DNA of 64,000 nucleotides. Source: Bromus sterilis. Its lineage: Eukaryota; Streptophyta; Magnoliopsida; Poales; Poaceae. Each line of letters opens with the position of its first letter. Position 1 is the first letter of the stretch. Both the position numbers and the translations under genes were made by a program. Below, one piece after another: positions 32,881 to 45,719 of this stretch. Below the pieces are notes generated by a model. That model did not search any database. It had not been told where the DNA came from and saw only the letters and a program-made list of their open reading frames with translations. The stretch lies in the NCBI GenBank assembly GCA_950022295.1, contig OX465599.1, positions 284,229,501 to 284,293,500 on the forward strand, given 5' to 3'.

Positions 32881-35423
32881 ACTTGCTGGATGCTCTGTCT
32901 TCTCCAAGATGGATTTGAGATTAGGTTATCATCAAATCAAAATCCGAAACGAGGACATTCCCAAAACGGCTTTCACTACTCGTTATGGTCTTTACGAGTA
33001 CACCGTCATGTCCTTTGGTTTAACCAATGCCCCCGCCACTTTCTCGCGCATGATGAATTCAATCTTCATGGAGTACCTAGATAAATTTGTTGTAGTTTAT
33101 CTTGATGACATTCTCATCTACTCGAAGAACGAAGAAGAACATGTCGAACATCTCAGGCTGGTATTGATGAAACTTAGAGAGCACCGCCTGTATGCTAAAT
33201 TCTCCAAGTGTGAATTTTGGCTACCAGAAGTGACCTACTTAGGCCACGTGATTTCTGCAAAAGGCATTGCTGTGAATCCCGAGAGAGTTCAGGCCGTCCT
33301 TGACTAGACTCCACCTGAATCGGTTAAGCAAGTTAGGAGTTTTCTTGGCCTAGCCAGCTATTGCCGTCGCTTCGTCGAGAACTTTTCTAAAGTTGCAAAG
33401 CCTCTAACTGAACTCCTCGAGAAAGATAAGAAATTCCAATGGACTCCCAAGTGCGAGGAAAGCTTTCAAGAGCTAAAAAGAAGATTGACTTCTGCACCCG
33501 TACTTGCGCCTCGAGACACCAAAAAGGATTTCGAGATCTTTTGTGACGCCTCACGGCAAGGGTTAGGATGCATACTTATGCAAGATAGACATGTGGTAGC
33601 TTATGATTCACGCCAGTTGCGTCCACATGAAGAGAACTATCCTATCCATGATCTTGAACTCGCTGCCGTAGTTCATGCCCTGGCAACTTGGCGACATTAC
33701 CTCCTTGGTAATCATTGTGAGATCTATTCCGACCACCAAAGCCTCAAATACATATTCACCCAGCCAGATCTTAATCTCAGGCAAAGACGCTGGATTGAGT
33801 TGATAAAAGATTACGACGTAGGAATTTCTTACACCCCAGGCAAAGCTAATGTCATGGATGATGCACTAAGTCGTAAGTCGTATTGTAACAACCTCATGTT
33901 ACAACAGTATCAACCACTTCTTCATGAGGAATTTTGCAAACTCAATCTTGAGATTGTTCCTCATGGCTATCTTTCTACCTTGGTGGCGAAACCAACCCTT
34001 GAGGATAAAATTATAGCCGCCCAGAAACGTGATAGTGGTATTGGAGAGATCAAGAAGAACATTGCTAGCGGAGTTGCTAAATGTTTCTCCATAAATGATC
34101 AAGGTGTCGTTTTCTTTGGCACTCGATTGGTTGTACCACGAAAACACAATCTTAGGAGGCTAATTCTTAAGGAGGCTCATGACCTACGCCAGAGATTTTG
34201 GTGGACTAGGATGAAGCGACAAATTGCTCAGTTCATTTCTGAATGTGATGTTTGTCGTCGCATTAAGGCAGAACATCAAAGACCTGCTGGCACTCTTCAA
34301 CCTTTGCCTATTCCAGAGTGGAAATGGGACAAAGTCACTATAGATTTCATCACTGGCTTTCCAAAAACCCAGAAAGGAAATGATGCCATCTTCGTTGTTG
34401 TTGATAGGCTTTCCAAAGTTGCACACTTCCTTCCAGTTCGTGAGTCTATAACTGCTAGCCAGTTAGCGGACTTGTATGTCTCTAGAATTGTGTCTCTTCA
34501 TGGTGTTCCCTTGGAAATCAATTCTGATCATGGTAGCCTTTTCACCTCTAGATTCTGGGGAAGCTTTCAGAATGCTATGGGAACTCATCTCTCCTTTAGT
34601 ACAGCTTTCCATCCTCAGTCTAGCGGTCAAGTCGAAAGGGTTAACCAAATTCTCGAGGACATGCTCAGAGCTTGTGTTATCTCATTCGGAAAGAATTGGG
34701 ATAAGTCCCTTCCATTTGCCGAATTTGCTTATAACAATAGTTTCCAATCTAGTCTGAACATGGCTCCTTTTGAACTCCTATATGGACGACGATGTCGAAC
34801 ACCCTTGAACTGGTCTGAAACCGGTGAAAGACAATTCTTTGGACCGGATATGATCATGGAAGAAGAAGAGCAAGTTCGCATTGTTCGTGATCAATTGAAA
34901 GCAGCCCAGTCTCATCAGAAAAGCTACTATGATCGTCATCATAGGCAAGAAAGCTACAATCTGGATGAGAAGGCTTACCTTCGGGTTACTCCTCTGAAGG
35001 GAACCCAACATTTCGGTATCAAAGGCAAGTTGGCCCCGTGTTACATCGGACCTTTCCGCATTCTTGCTAAACATGGAGAAGTTGCCTACCAACTTGAACT
35101 ACCCCCGCACATTTTCCGAGTACATGATGTATTCCATGTGTCACAACTCAGGCGTTGATTCAAGGACCCCATCCGCGAAGTCGACCATGAAACGCTTGAT
35201 CTCCAAGATGACCTTTCTTATCGAGAGTACCCCGTTCGTATTCTTGATTCCGCAGAGCGTATCACTCGTCGTCAGAAGATTAAGTTTCTGAAAGTGCAAT
35301 GGTCACACCACTCTGAGAGAGAAGCCACGTGGGAAAGAGAAGACCGTCTCCGTGCCGAGTACCCCACCTTCCTCCCGCAGACTTCTGAATCTCGGGACGA
35401 GATTCTGTTGAGTGGGGGCGAGT
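32881..35423 (+). pseudogene. chromovirus reverse transcriptase, RNase H, integrase and chromodomain
   Basis: The frame resumes after the solo LTR with SKMDLRLGYHQIKI and has the RT catalytic YLDD (in VVVYLDDILIYSKN, near 33100). A TAG at 33305-33307 breaks it; it is open again from 33308 to 35158. RNase H shows FEIFCDASRQGLGC, DLELAAVVHAL and YSDHQSLKY. In the integrase zinc region EAHDLRQRFWW joins directly, without the usual second His segment, while the Cys pair (CDVC) is kept. The core has VTIDFITGFPK, NSDHGSLFTSRFW and QVERVNQILE. After a TGA at 35156-35158 a chromodomain-like segment follows (YPVRILDSAERITRR, ATWEREDRLRAEYP), typical of chromoviruses that target heterochromatin. Confidence 0.87.
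35410..35423 (+). other. chromovirus polypurine tract
   Basis: GAGTGGGGGCGAGT ends directly at the TGTCAG start of LTR2. Confidence 0.8.
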
Positions 35424-38400
35424 TGTCAGAACCCTCTGTTTGGTATGTGCTAGGATCAAATTCACCTTGCATTCATCAAAGAAAATCAAATGGAATTCAA
35501 ATTCAAACTCAAATGGGAGAAGGAACACCCCCCAGATGAATTAATTCAAAAGGCCAGAAATAAATCTTCTCCAAAAATTCATGTTTCATTTTTTTAAAGT
35601 CTTATAAATGAGTGTGATCACATATCAAGTGATGTGGAACCCACCCCATGCTCATGGATTTTTCAAATATTCAAACAGGACCTTGGAATTAATCAAAAAC
35701 CCCTATTTGATTTAAAATTCAAATGTTTTGCATTTTAAAAAGTGCCAAACTCTACCCGGCCCAAGTGGCTAGCCTAATATATTATGAGGCCATGTAAAAA
35801 GTTTTAGCATTTAATAAAATGCCTAGCTATTTATTTAGCACAGCAAAACTAAGACAAAAGAAATTAGAAAAGAAAAATAGAAAGGAGAGAGAAAGGCTTA
35901 CCTGTCGCCTAGGCGAAGACAGCCCAGCTATCCCACCCGGCCCAAGGGGGCAAGGGGGTCTTCTTCCCCTTCCCCGCGCCTCCAAGCTGCTCGGTGGAAT
36001 GACCACCGAGACAGCCGAGCACGGCATCGTCTCCCCAGTCGCCACCTGCCTCTCCCGAGCCTCCTAGTCGCGCCTGGAGACGCACCCGAGCGCCACGCAT
36101 CCATTCCCCCCTCTGGAGACGCCCGCGCCCTCTCTCTCGCCAAGCTCGAAGACGACCCAAGCGCCGCCGTCGCCATGCCGTGAAGAACGCGTGGCCATCG
36201 TCACCCCCGAGCTGCCCCGTGCTGTCCTTCCTCCTCGTCGTCCCCGTCTTCATCACCGAGCAAGAAATCGTGGGCTGATTCGACCCCGAGCTGCCGGAAT
36301 CGTCCCCGAGTTCTCGCCGGCCGCAGAGAAGACAGTCGTCAAATACGCCGCCACCAGAGCCTCCCTGAGCCTGCTGACCACGCCGTCGAGTTCGTGGTGA
36401 GCTTTTGCTCATTTCCCCTAACCTAGCGCCCCCCTCTCGTTCTCTGTCCACGGCCGCCATGAACACCGGAGCTTGCCGCCGCCACAGTTGAAGTCAAGGT
36501 CGCCGTCGTGCCCTTTTGGCTCAACTAGCACACGCAACAGCATCTCCTTGCTCTCAGCTTCCGTTTGTACCACACCGCGGTCAAACTGAAGCTCTGGAGC
36601 GCGAACCCGACACATCCCTAGCAACGGTCGCCGCCAACCTCGACGTCGTCGTTGCTCCGGTGACCCCCTGAAGCTCCGGCCAGGTCCATTCGACGCGGAC
36701 GACGACGGTGAACATGCCGGTGCCCTCCCCTTGGCCTCCCGTGCCCTAAAACGCCGTCCCGAGCAACTCCGGCGAGGCACAGTACTCGCCGGCGACGAGC
36801 AGCTCCATTAGAGCTTAACCCCAGCCTTAATCCCCCTGGCCCCACCTGCCAGTGACCATGACATGTGGGCCAGCCCCCCTGCTAATCCCCTGTTAAGTTT
36901 AAATAAAAATTAATCAGTGTAATTAAACAACAGAGTCACTTACATGTGGGTCCCAGTGGTCAGTGACCCCCTCACGTCAGCATGACCTCATGCCGATGCA
37001 GTAAATGCTTTTCTAATTAAAACAATTCCAGAAATTGGCAGAAAATACTCTAAACTTTGGAAATTCATAGAAAATTCATCCTAATTCCAAATATAGCAAA
37101 CAATATGTCTAAAATTATCAGAAAAATTCAAGGATTGTGAATATGCAATTTGTTTTCATGTTTGAACAAGTTAACTTGGGTGAACAGAGAGAACAATGCA
37201 TATGGAATTCATTTAAATTCAAATTGGAGATTGAATTTGCAATTCATTTGAAATATACTTCATTTAAATGGAATTGCCTCACAAATCAGAAGCATGTACA
37301 TCAAGTTTCAACCTTCAACCATGTGTTTGTGCATTGTACTTATGTTGCCCCCCTTGATTGTTGTTTGTCGATAGAAGTGGAACCGGAACAGAAGGCTGCC
37401 CCCTTCGTTGAAGACCCCGATACTGAACCTCGTCAGCAAGGCAAGCAAACCCCCATTGATCATGTCGATAAAATCCCACTTCCCTCTCATGTCTCCTTAT
37501 GCATTGTATAGGATGATTACCATGCTACGTTTCTACCGCATAGATGAACCCATTCCTTTGCATGACCTATCTTTTGTCACAATAGTAAGCAAACCACAAT
37601 CCTACCGAATGTAGGAGTTGGTTGATATCATGTGACCCCTGCAACTGTTACTGCTTATTGCATGCTAAGAGTGGTACAATGTTGTTCCTGTTATGTGAGT
37701 CGGGATGGTAGCAATCATGTTGATGATGGTGGAAATGTGTTGGTGAATCTACCCTAATACAAGGTGAACGATGAGAGGCTGTGTAGGAGTACACAGTGGG
37801 TTGTCTCGTTGAACACCGCCTTAAGCCCGAGTTCTTGTGTGGTGATCCAAGTTGAAGAGTACTACCACATGTTGGGCAAACGGATCCCCGCTCAACCTAC
37901 TAACTCACCCCTTCTCAGTTCAATGAGTCGCAGTAGTTCGTTGTTCTGGTAGGTTTGTGGCCTGGATGCAAGGTGAGAGAACGGCTCAACCGAGACCGGC
38001 TTATGCACCACGCACACATCTTCTGGGACCACTTCAGTAAACCGGCCGGGTTACGAATGTGGAAACCATCCCAGATAGGCGTCTTCATTGAACCTGAGTT
38101 GGCTGTGAGGTAAAAGTTGTGGAGATTATCCTCGCCGACACCCGCTTGAAGGGTGAGAGATCCCGGCGGTAACTGATGGTTTCATGTGTGTAGCAGTACA
38201 CCCCTGCAGGGTTAATAAACTATTCGAATAGCCGCGTCCGCGGTAAGGGACTACTTGGAAGGTTGTGCCTGATTATTAGACAACTTGAACCGGATACTTC
38301 TAAAACTTGCCAAGATAAGCGTGAGTGCTATGGGGTGCTTTCTCGTGGGGAAGTCGAGGAAGGCACCATAGTGGTGTAATTGGTTGAAGAGATGTAGTGG

Positions 38401-39365
38401 ACTCGTGTACGCTTCTTACCTCAAGTCTGGTACTCATAGTTCAGGACTAGCCAAGTCAAAGCTGGCACTTCTGCATTTGAACCCTACCTCCCTTTACCTT
38501 GATACATGTGCATGAGTAGTATAGATCCTACGTAAGTCTTGCTGAGTACGATTTTTTACTCACGTTTGCTTATTCTATGTTTTAGATGAACCCACTGACC
38601 CCGAAGGTGGATTCTTCATCGAGCTCGACGACTGAAGACCAAGCTAGTGTAGTCCCAGTCAGACGAATGGTCCCTCGTGAAGGGCTTGTTTATAAATAAG
38701 GCTTCTCTAAGCCATTTGTTAAACTTGTCTGTACCCAGACATAATTTTCTTCCGCATGCTTGTTGTAATGTTGGATCATGGTCTCGTGATCTCTGTGTCC
38801 ACTCTGTAAGAGTTATCAATAAAATGTATAATTTGTAGAGAATTGCAATGATACCTGATGTTCATACAAGGCATGTGTGTTGATTGTATGTTTATAACAC
38901 GCATGTCTATGTATGGGTTTTCGAGACCTTAGTTGTGATCTGGCTTGCGGTCCTTTATACACCAAGTGGCCCTTAGATGTGCGCAGCTTGGGGCATCGTG
39001 ATGCGATTTTTCGTGACTCCGTCACGTGCACACTTTGATGTATGATCGAGCCCACCCTAGACCCCGACTAAGTGATCGGGCTGGAGTAAGTCTACGTAAG
39101 GGTTATAATACAATCGATAGTATGATTGAGGAGACTTGTCTATGAGTATGGGAGTTCACCACCCATATCATTTAGACTTGTGTGCGGACGATGAGGACCC
39201 ATTTCAGTTGATCATCCGGCCTGGATGGGATGCCCCTCACGTTCGATGCTTTCCGAGAATGTTCTGTGCTTGGCCTTGTCTGCTTAGACAAGTGGGTACG
39301 GTTTTCGGCTCTCCATATGATTGTGTTGTAGCGAGTCTTGCATACGCTAACCCCGGGTCCCGACA
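35424..39365 (+). repeat. chromovirus LTR2
   Basis: 3942 bp, starting TGTCAGAACC and ending GGGTCCCGACA. It follows a PPT like a 3' LTR, yet is also followed by a PBS and internal sequence like a 5' LTR. Its first ~2 kb is clearly diverged from LTR1, while its last ~1.9 kb is nearly identical to LTR1. Confidence 0.88.
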
Positions 39366-40113
39366 GACTTGGTATCAGAGCAAGACTGACTGTAGGATTA
39401 TCAGCCTTGGCCGAAGTCGAGTCTAGCTTGCTATAGTTATATAGTTACTCTAGGTATATAAGGGAACAACGTAAGGCTTCTTTTTTCTCCTTACCCCCTT
39501 CGTTCTTAGTTCTGAGTCACCCTTACCTCTTCTACGGGAAGATAGGACTAGGCTCATCTATGTCTTACTAGAACATCTCATTGTTTGCTTCCTTGTAGCC
39601 GTAGGAAAGTTGTGATCGGTTTGTTAGAGTTGTTGTGCTTCCTGATTTCTTACATCGTATGTAATTGTTGTTTCCATGTTGTAAGAAATTGTCTTTTCTT
39701 GCAATTACAGCCGTTATGCAGTCCGAGTCATTCCAAGTTTCTTCATAATCTAATGCATTTGCAAACTCCTTCTTTCTGTTTCATATGGCGGATCTTCCCC
39801 CACGGCATATTGTTCGTTTGACTAGGTGCCTCGGTGTGCGTGGGCATCCAGCCATGCTCATCGAGATGATGTCCTTCATTGGCTATCGTTGGTATCCTGA
39901 GTACACCGTTGAGGAGCAGTTCCTTGACTTCAACCAGACTCAGTACCACTGCATCGTCCGGATATACCCGCACCACATCGGAGTCACTCAGCCTATCCAC
40001 TTTGGACATGGCATTGGCATGACTGAGAACATGGCTGTGAAGGATGCTGCATACTCATGTATGACTCTGCTGAGAGAGGAGCACGCTTTGCTTGGAGGCA
40101 CATATTTCCGCTA
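39366..40113 (+). mobile_element. start of a second chromovirus internal region, truncated
   Basis: 748 bp aligning without length change to 25676-26423 (about nine differences by eye), with PBS at 39369-39381 and the first ~108 codons of the extra ORF (ATG at 39785). It ends at 40111-40113, where CTA is shared with the LTR sequence that follows. Confidence 0.88.
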
Positions 40114-43059
40114 ACCTAGCGCCCCCCCTCTCGTTCTCTGTCCAGGGCCGCCATGAACACTGGAGCTTGCCGCCGCCACAGTTGAAGTCAAGGTCGCCGT
40201 CGTGCCCTTTTGGCTCAACTAGCATGCGCAACAGCATCTCCTTGCTCCCAGCTTCCGTTTGTACCACGCCGCTGTCAAAATGACGCTCTGGAGCGCGAAC
40301 CCGACACAGCCCTAGCCACGGCCGCCGCCAACCTCGACGTCGACGTTGCTCCGGTGACCCCCTGAAGCTCTGGCCAGGTCCATTCAACGCGGACGACGAT
40401 GGTGAACACGTCGGTGCCCTCCCCTTGGCCTCCCGTGCCCTAAAACGCCGTCCCGAGCAACTCCGGCAAGGCACAGTACTCGCCGGCGACGAGAAGCTCC
40501 ATTAGAGCTTAATCCCAGCCCTTGATCCCCCTGGCCCCACCTGCCAGTGACCATAACATGTGGGCCAGCCCCCTGCTAATCCCCTGTTAAGTTTAAATCA
40601 AAATTAATCAGTGTAATTAAATAACAGAGTCACTTACATGTGGGTCCCAGTGGTCAGTGACCCCCTGACGTCAGCATGACCTCATGCTGATGCAGTAAAT
40701 GCTTTTCTAATTAAAACAATTCCAGAAATTGGCAGAAAATACTCTAAACTTTGGAAATTCATAGAAAATTCATCCTAATTCCAAATATAGCAAATAATAT
40801 GTCTAAAATTATCAGAAAAATTCAAGGATTTTGAATATGCAATTTGTTTTCATGTTTTAACAAGTTAACTTGGGTGAACAGAGAGAATAATGCATATGGA
40901 ATTCATTTAAATTCAAATTGGAGATTGAATTTGCAATTCATTTGCAATATACTTCATTTAAATGGAATTGCCTCACACATCAGAAGCATGTACATCAAGT
41001 TTCAACCTTCAACCATGTGTTTGTGCATTGTACTTATGTTGCCCCCCTTGATTGTTGTTTGTCGATAGAAGTGGAACCGGAACAGGAGGCTGCCCCCTTC
41101 GTTGAAGACCCCGATACTGAACCTCGTCAGCAAGGCAAGCAAACCCCCATTGATCATGTCGATAAAATCCCACTTCCCTCTCATGTCTCGCTTATGCATT
41201 GTATAGGATGATTACCATGCTACGTTTCTACCGCATAGATGAACCCATTCCTTTGCATGACCTATCTTTTGTCACAATAGTAAGCAAACCACAATCCTAC
41301 CGAATGTAGGAGTTGGTTGATATCATGTGACCCCTGCAACTGTTACTGCTTATTGCATGCTAAGAGTGGTACAATGTTGTTCCTGTTATGTGAGTCGGGA
41401 TGGTAGCAATCATGTTGCTGATGGTGGAAATGTGTTGGTGAATCTACCCTAATACAAGGTGAACGATGAGAGGCTGTGTAGGAGTACACAGTGGGTTGTC
41501 TCATTGAACACCGCCTTAAGCCCGAGTTCTTGTGTGGTGATCCAAGTTGAAGAGTACTACCACATGTTGGGCAAACGGATCCCCGCTCAACCTACTAACT
41601 CACCCCTTCTCAGTTCAATGAGTCCCAGTAGTTCGGAGTTCTGGTAGGTTTGTGGCCTGGATGCAAGGTGAGAACGGCTCAACCGAGACCGGCTTATGCA
41701 CCACGCACACATCTTCTAGGACCACTTCGGTAAACAGGCCGGGTTACGAATGTGGAAACCATCCCAGATAGGCGTCTTCATTGAACCTGAGTAGGCTGTG
41801 AGGTAAAAGTTGTGGATATTATCCTCGCCGACACCCGCTTGAAGGGTGACGAGATCCCGGCGGTAACTGATGGTTTCATGTGTGTAGCAGTAAACCCCTG
41901 CAGGGTTAATAAACTATTCGAATAGCCGCGTCCGCGGTAAGGGACTACTTGGAAGGCTGTGCCTGATTATTAGACAACTTGAACCGGATACTTCTAAAAC
42001 TTGCCAAGATAAGCGTGAGTGCTATGGCGTGCTTTCTCGTGGGGAAGTCGAGGAAGGCACCATAGTGGTGTAATTGGTTGAAGAGATGTAGTGGACTCGT
42101 GTACGCTTCTTACCTCAAGTCTGGTACTCGTAGTTCAGGACTAGCCAAGTCAAAGCTGGCACTTCTGCATTTTAACCCCACCTCCCTTTACCTTGATACA
42201 TGTGCATGAGTAGTATAGCTCCTACGTAAGTCTTGCTGAGTACGATTTTGTACTCACATTTTCTTATTCTATGTTTTAGATGAACCCACTGACCCCGAAG
42301 GTGGATTCTTCATCGAGCTCGACGACTGAAGACCAAGCTAGTGTAGTCCCAGTCAGACGACTGGTCCCTCGTGAAGGGCTTGTTTATAAATAAGGCTTCT
42401 CTAAGCCATTTGTTAAACTTGTCTGTACCCAGACATAATTTGCTTCCGCATGCTTGTTGTAATGTTGGATCACGGTCTCGTGATCTCTGTGTGCACTCTG
42501 TAAGAGTTATCAATAAAATGTATACTTTGTAGAGAATTGCAATGATACCTGCTGTTCATACAAGGCATGTGTATTGCGTGTATGTTTATAACATGCATGT
42601 CTATGTATGGGTTTTCGAGACCTTAGTTGTGATCTGGCTGGCGGTCTTTTATACACCAAGTGGCCCTTAGATGTGCGCAGCTTGGGGCATCGCGATGCGA
42701 TTGTTCGTGACTCCGTCACGTGCACACTTTGATGTATGATCAAGCCCGCCCTAGACCCCGACTAAGTGATCGGGCTGGAGTAAGTCTATGTAAGGGTTAT
42801 AATACAATCGATAGTATGGTTGAGGCGAATTGTCTATGAGTATGGGAGTTCACCACCCATATCATTTAGACTTGTGTGCGGACGATGAGGACCCATTTCA
42901 GTTGATCATCCGGCCTGGATGGCATGCCCCTCACGTTCGATGCTTTCCGAGAACGTTCTGTGCTTGGCCTTGTCTGCTTAGACAAGTGGGTACGGTTTTC
43001 GGCTCTCCATATGATTGTGTTGTAGCGAGCCTTGCATACGCTAACCCCGGGTCCCGACA
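40111..43059 (+). repeat. chromovirus LTR3, missing its first ~780 bp
   Basis: It begins inside the LTR at the position equivalent to 22728 (ACCTAGCGCC) and runs to GGGTCCCGACA, followed by the TSD CCCAA at 43060-43064. It carries many differences of its own from about 41200 onwards. Confidence 0.87.
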
Positions 43060-44059
43060 CCCAACCATCATGTAGCTTCCTAGGTATGGAGGCTTCTACC
43101 CTAAGCTTCTCCTCCCTAGCCTTGATGAGAGCATTTGTGATATGCTCCGTGAAGGCAAGATTAAGTGTGCTAGTGTGGGGGTCTCTAGACATTTTGTGTA
43201 GCAAACTAATAACTTTTGAGAGGGTGCAACTATCAAAATCAATATCACTACTATCAAAGGTGTTAGTAGTGTCATCTAGGCTCACTTGTTTGAAACTCTA
43301 TTTGTTCATAGGAGTTTCTTCTTCTACGGTTGATTTATTAGCATCACCATTAATAGGTCCAATGGGACCAGGAGTGCACTGGGTGCTAATAGTTTCCGTA
43401 TCCTCAACAATTTGGATAGTGGCAACTGTGTGGTGTGTAGGAAGGCTCTTAATTATATCCTCTTCGTCTTTTTCTCTAGCCCATATTTCTTTAAGTTTAG
43501 TCATCATCCTAATATTTTCATTAATTTGTAATTGGATGGCATTAATAGGAGTGGCTTTCCTCTCCTCAAGGGGAGAGGTTCTAATTTTCAACATCTCAAC
43601 ATCAAGGGCTAAGCTATCTACCTTCAAAGAGAGATTATCTAACTTAGCTAATTTCTCCTCTACATTCTTGTTGAAGGCTTTTTGGGTAGTGATAAAATCT
43701 CTAAGCATGTTTTCTAGTTCATAAGTGGGGTTCTTGTTGCTAGGATAGGTGTTGTTGTTCCCATAGTTGGATGGAAACGGTCTAGGATTACTAGCAAAGT
43801 TTCCCCTATAAGCATTGTTGTTGAAGTTGTTTCTATAAATAAATTTCACATTTACTTGTTCCTAAGCAACCAAAGAATTTAAAGGAACATCATGAGGATC
43901 AATAGAGGGTTGCTTGGTAAGTAGAGACATAATTAAATCAACCTTTTCATTTAGGGAGGTAATCTCCTCGACAGAGTTTACCTTCCTACCTGTTGGGGCG
44001 CGTTCGGTGTGCCATTGGGAATAGTTGGTCATAATCTCATTGAGAAGTTTTGTGGCAGC
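43060..44059 (-). pseudogene. G0 gag C-terminal half (coiled-coil region), two nonsense codons
   Basis: On the minus strand the frame continues from the gag N-terminal part across the solo LTR: AATKLLNEIMTNYSQWHTER, then a stop at 43864-43862, then an Asn-rich stretch (NNFNNNAYRGNF), a heptad-like segment (VEEKLAKLDNLSLKVDSLAL) and a second stop at 43300-43298. LLHKMSRDPHTSTLNLAF and a basic end at KLHDGW follow. It then joins the protease at 21945. I do not see a CCHC knuckle. Confidence 0.75.
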
Positions 44060-45719
44060 TGATACGTCCCAAACGTATCGATAATTTCTGCTTGCTTCAT
44101 GCATGTTTTGTGTGATATTTCTATGATCTAGATACACTTTCATACACTTTTGATCATATTTGGACTAACCTATTAACTCAGTGCACCCCAGTGCCAGTTT
44201 CCGTTTTCTACTGTTTTTCTATTTCAGTTTTCCCCCATATTAAAAGTGCTCAAAAAATCGGGAAAAATCAGATAAAAATCAGCGTGAAGGAACCTTCTGA
44301 AGTCCCGAAAAGGGACCAGGTGGGACCCACCAGGGCCCCAGGCACCTAGCTGGCGCGGCCTAGGGCTTGGCCGCGCCAGGGGGGCACCTAGACCCCTAGT
44401 GGCCCCCCTGGCTGCCCCATTCGCCTATATATCTCCCGTGACGTGAAACTTCCAAAGATAGAACCCTTTTTCGCGATCTCGCCTCTGTTCCTCCGCCGCC
44501 GCGCTTCCAAGATCGGGAGCACCAACAGACCCCTTCCCGGCACCCTGCCAGAGGGATGATCGACCTCCGGGAGCTTCCCCTCCACCATGGACGCTTCTCG
44601 GATGTGTCGTGAGTAGTTTTCTTTGGACCATGGGTCCGTGATCAGTAGCTATGTGATGTTCTCCTCCCCCCTTTGTTCTTCATGGTTTAGACCTCGTGAG
44701 CTGAACTACATGATCGAGGCACATATGTAATCTTTCTGCTGTTGCTATGCTGAGTTTGATGGGATCTGATGGATTATGAGATTATGTTCAGATTCTGATA
44801 GAGTAATATATTTGGTTCTTATCTTTTATGTTTTTGTTCCTAAGTAATTCTTGCATGTTCTCCATTGTTGTTTATTGCTTTGGCCAAGTAGTAGGTAGTA
44901 ACTTCAAGAGGAAACATTATGCTCGATTGTGGGTTCATGCCCCCTGATGACACGCTTGAGTGACAGAAACATGAGTCTAGGGGATGTGTTGTTGCCACAA
45001 GGGGGAAAACAACGGTGCTTGTAACCGCGGTTGCAAGGATTGTTTACTGTACGCAAAGTTCTTTTTAATGCAGTTGTCTGTTGCTTTGGGTTTACACTTT
45101 GGGTGGGGCTCGCAAATTAATACCAGCGAGATGTTCTGGATAGATATCTCAAGGTGGATGATTAGTAGTAGATGCAGATGGATTTCGGTCTACTTATTTT
45201 GGCGTACTGCCCATGCTTTTGAGCCTCTTCCTTTCTTTTGTAGCATAGTAAGCATTGCGGTGCGTTTATAATCCTGTCAATTGCCCATCTGTAATTTGTT
45301 TACCTCGCATAGCAGTTTTATCATCTTTTGGGAGAGAGACATCACTAGTGAACATCACAGGACCCCATTCCATATTCTGATCACTGTTTACACGCTCATT
45401 TACTTTTCAGTTGTTATCATTATCATTATCCCTTGTGTTTTTTATCCTTTGTAAACAACAAGACTGGAGAGGTTGACAACCTCTCTGAACTTCATTGGGA
45501 GCAAACTTATTTGTGTCGTGTGTAGGTCCAGGTCAAGGAAGCAACGTTTGTCGTAAACGGTGTCATTGTTTTCTTGCCACCTACTTATCATTGCCGGAGT
45601 CCTACGGGAGACAAACCCTATCCTCTACATAGAGGAAATTTGCTGCTATCCTACATCTCACCTTCCACTTGGGGTAACCAACGAAGGGCGAGAAACCATT
45701 ATCATCATCTCGCACATCA
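44060..45719 (+). mobile_element. solo LTR of the G0/E family nested in G0 gag
   Basis: This 1660-bp LTR starts TGATACGTCCCAAACGTATC and ends CTCGCACATCA. It is bracketed by GCAGC at 44055-44059 and 45720-45724, a clean 5-bp TSD. It has a GC palindrome at 44350-44379 and a TATA-like TATATAT at 44426-44432. No internal region is present. Confidence 0.9.

Larger units (their letters stand above)
21946..43059 (+). mobile_element. Gypsy chromovirus (Tekay/Del clade) in a tandem arrangement
   Basis: Order: LTR1 (21946-25675), internal (25676-35423), LTR2 (35424-39365), start of a second internal region (39366-40113), and LTR3 lacking its first ~780 bp (40111-43059). One 5-bp TSD brackets the whole. 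The internal region has an extra ORF, gag, protease, reverse transcriptase, RNase H, integrase and a chromodomain, in the order of Tekay chromoviruses. It is inactive: nonsense codons, a nested solo LTR, and losses in the gag zinc knuckle and integrase zinc domain. Confidence 0.88.
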
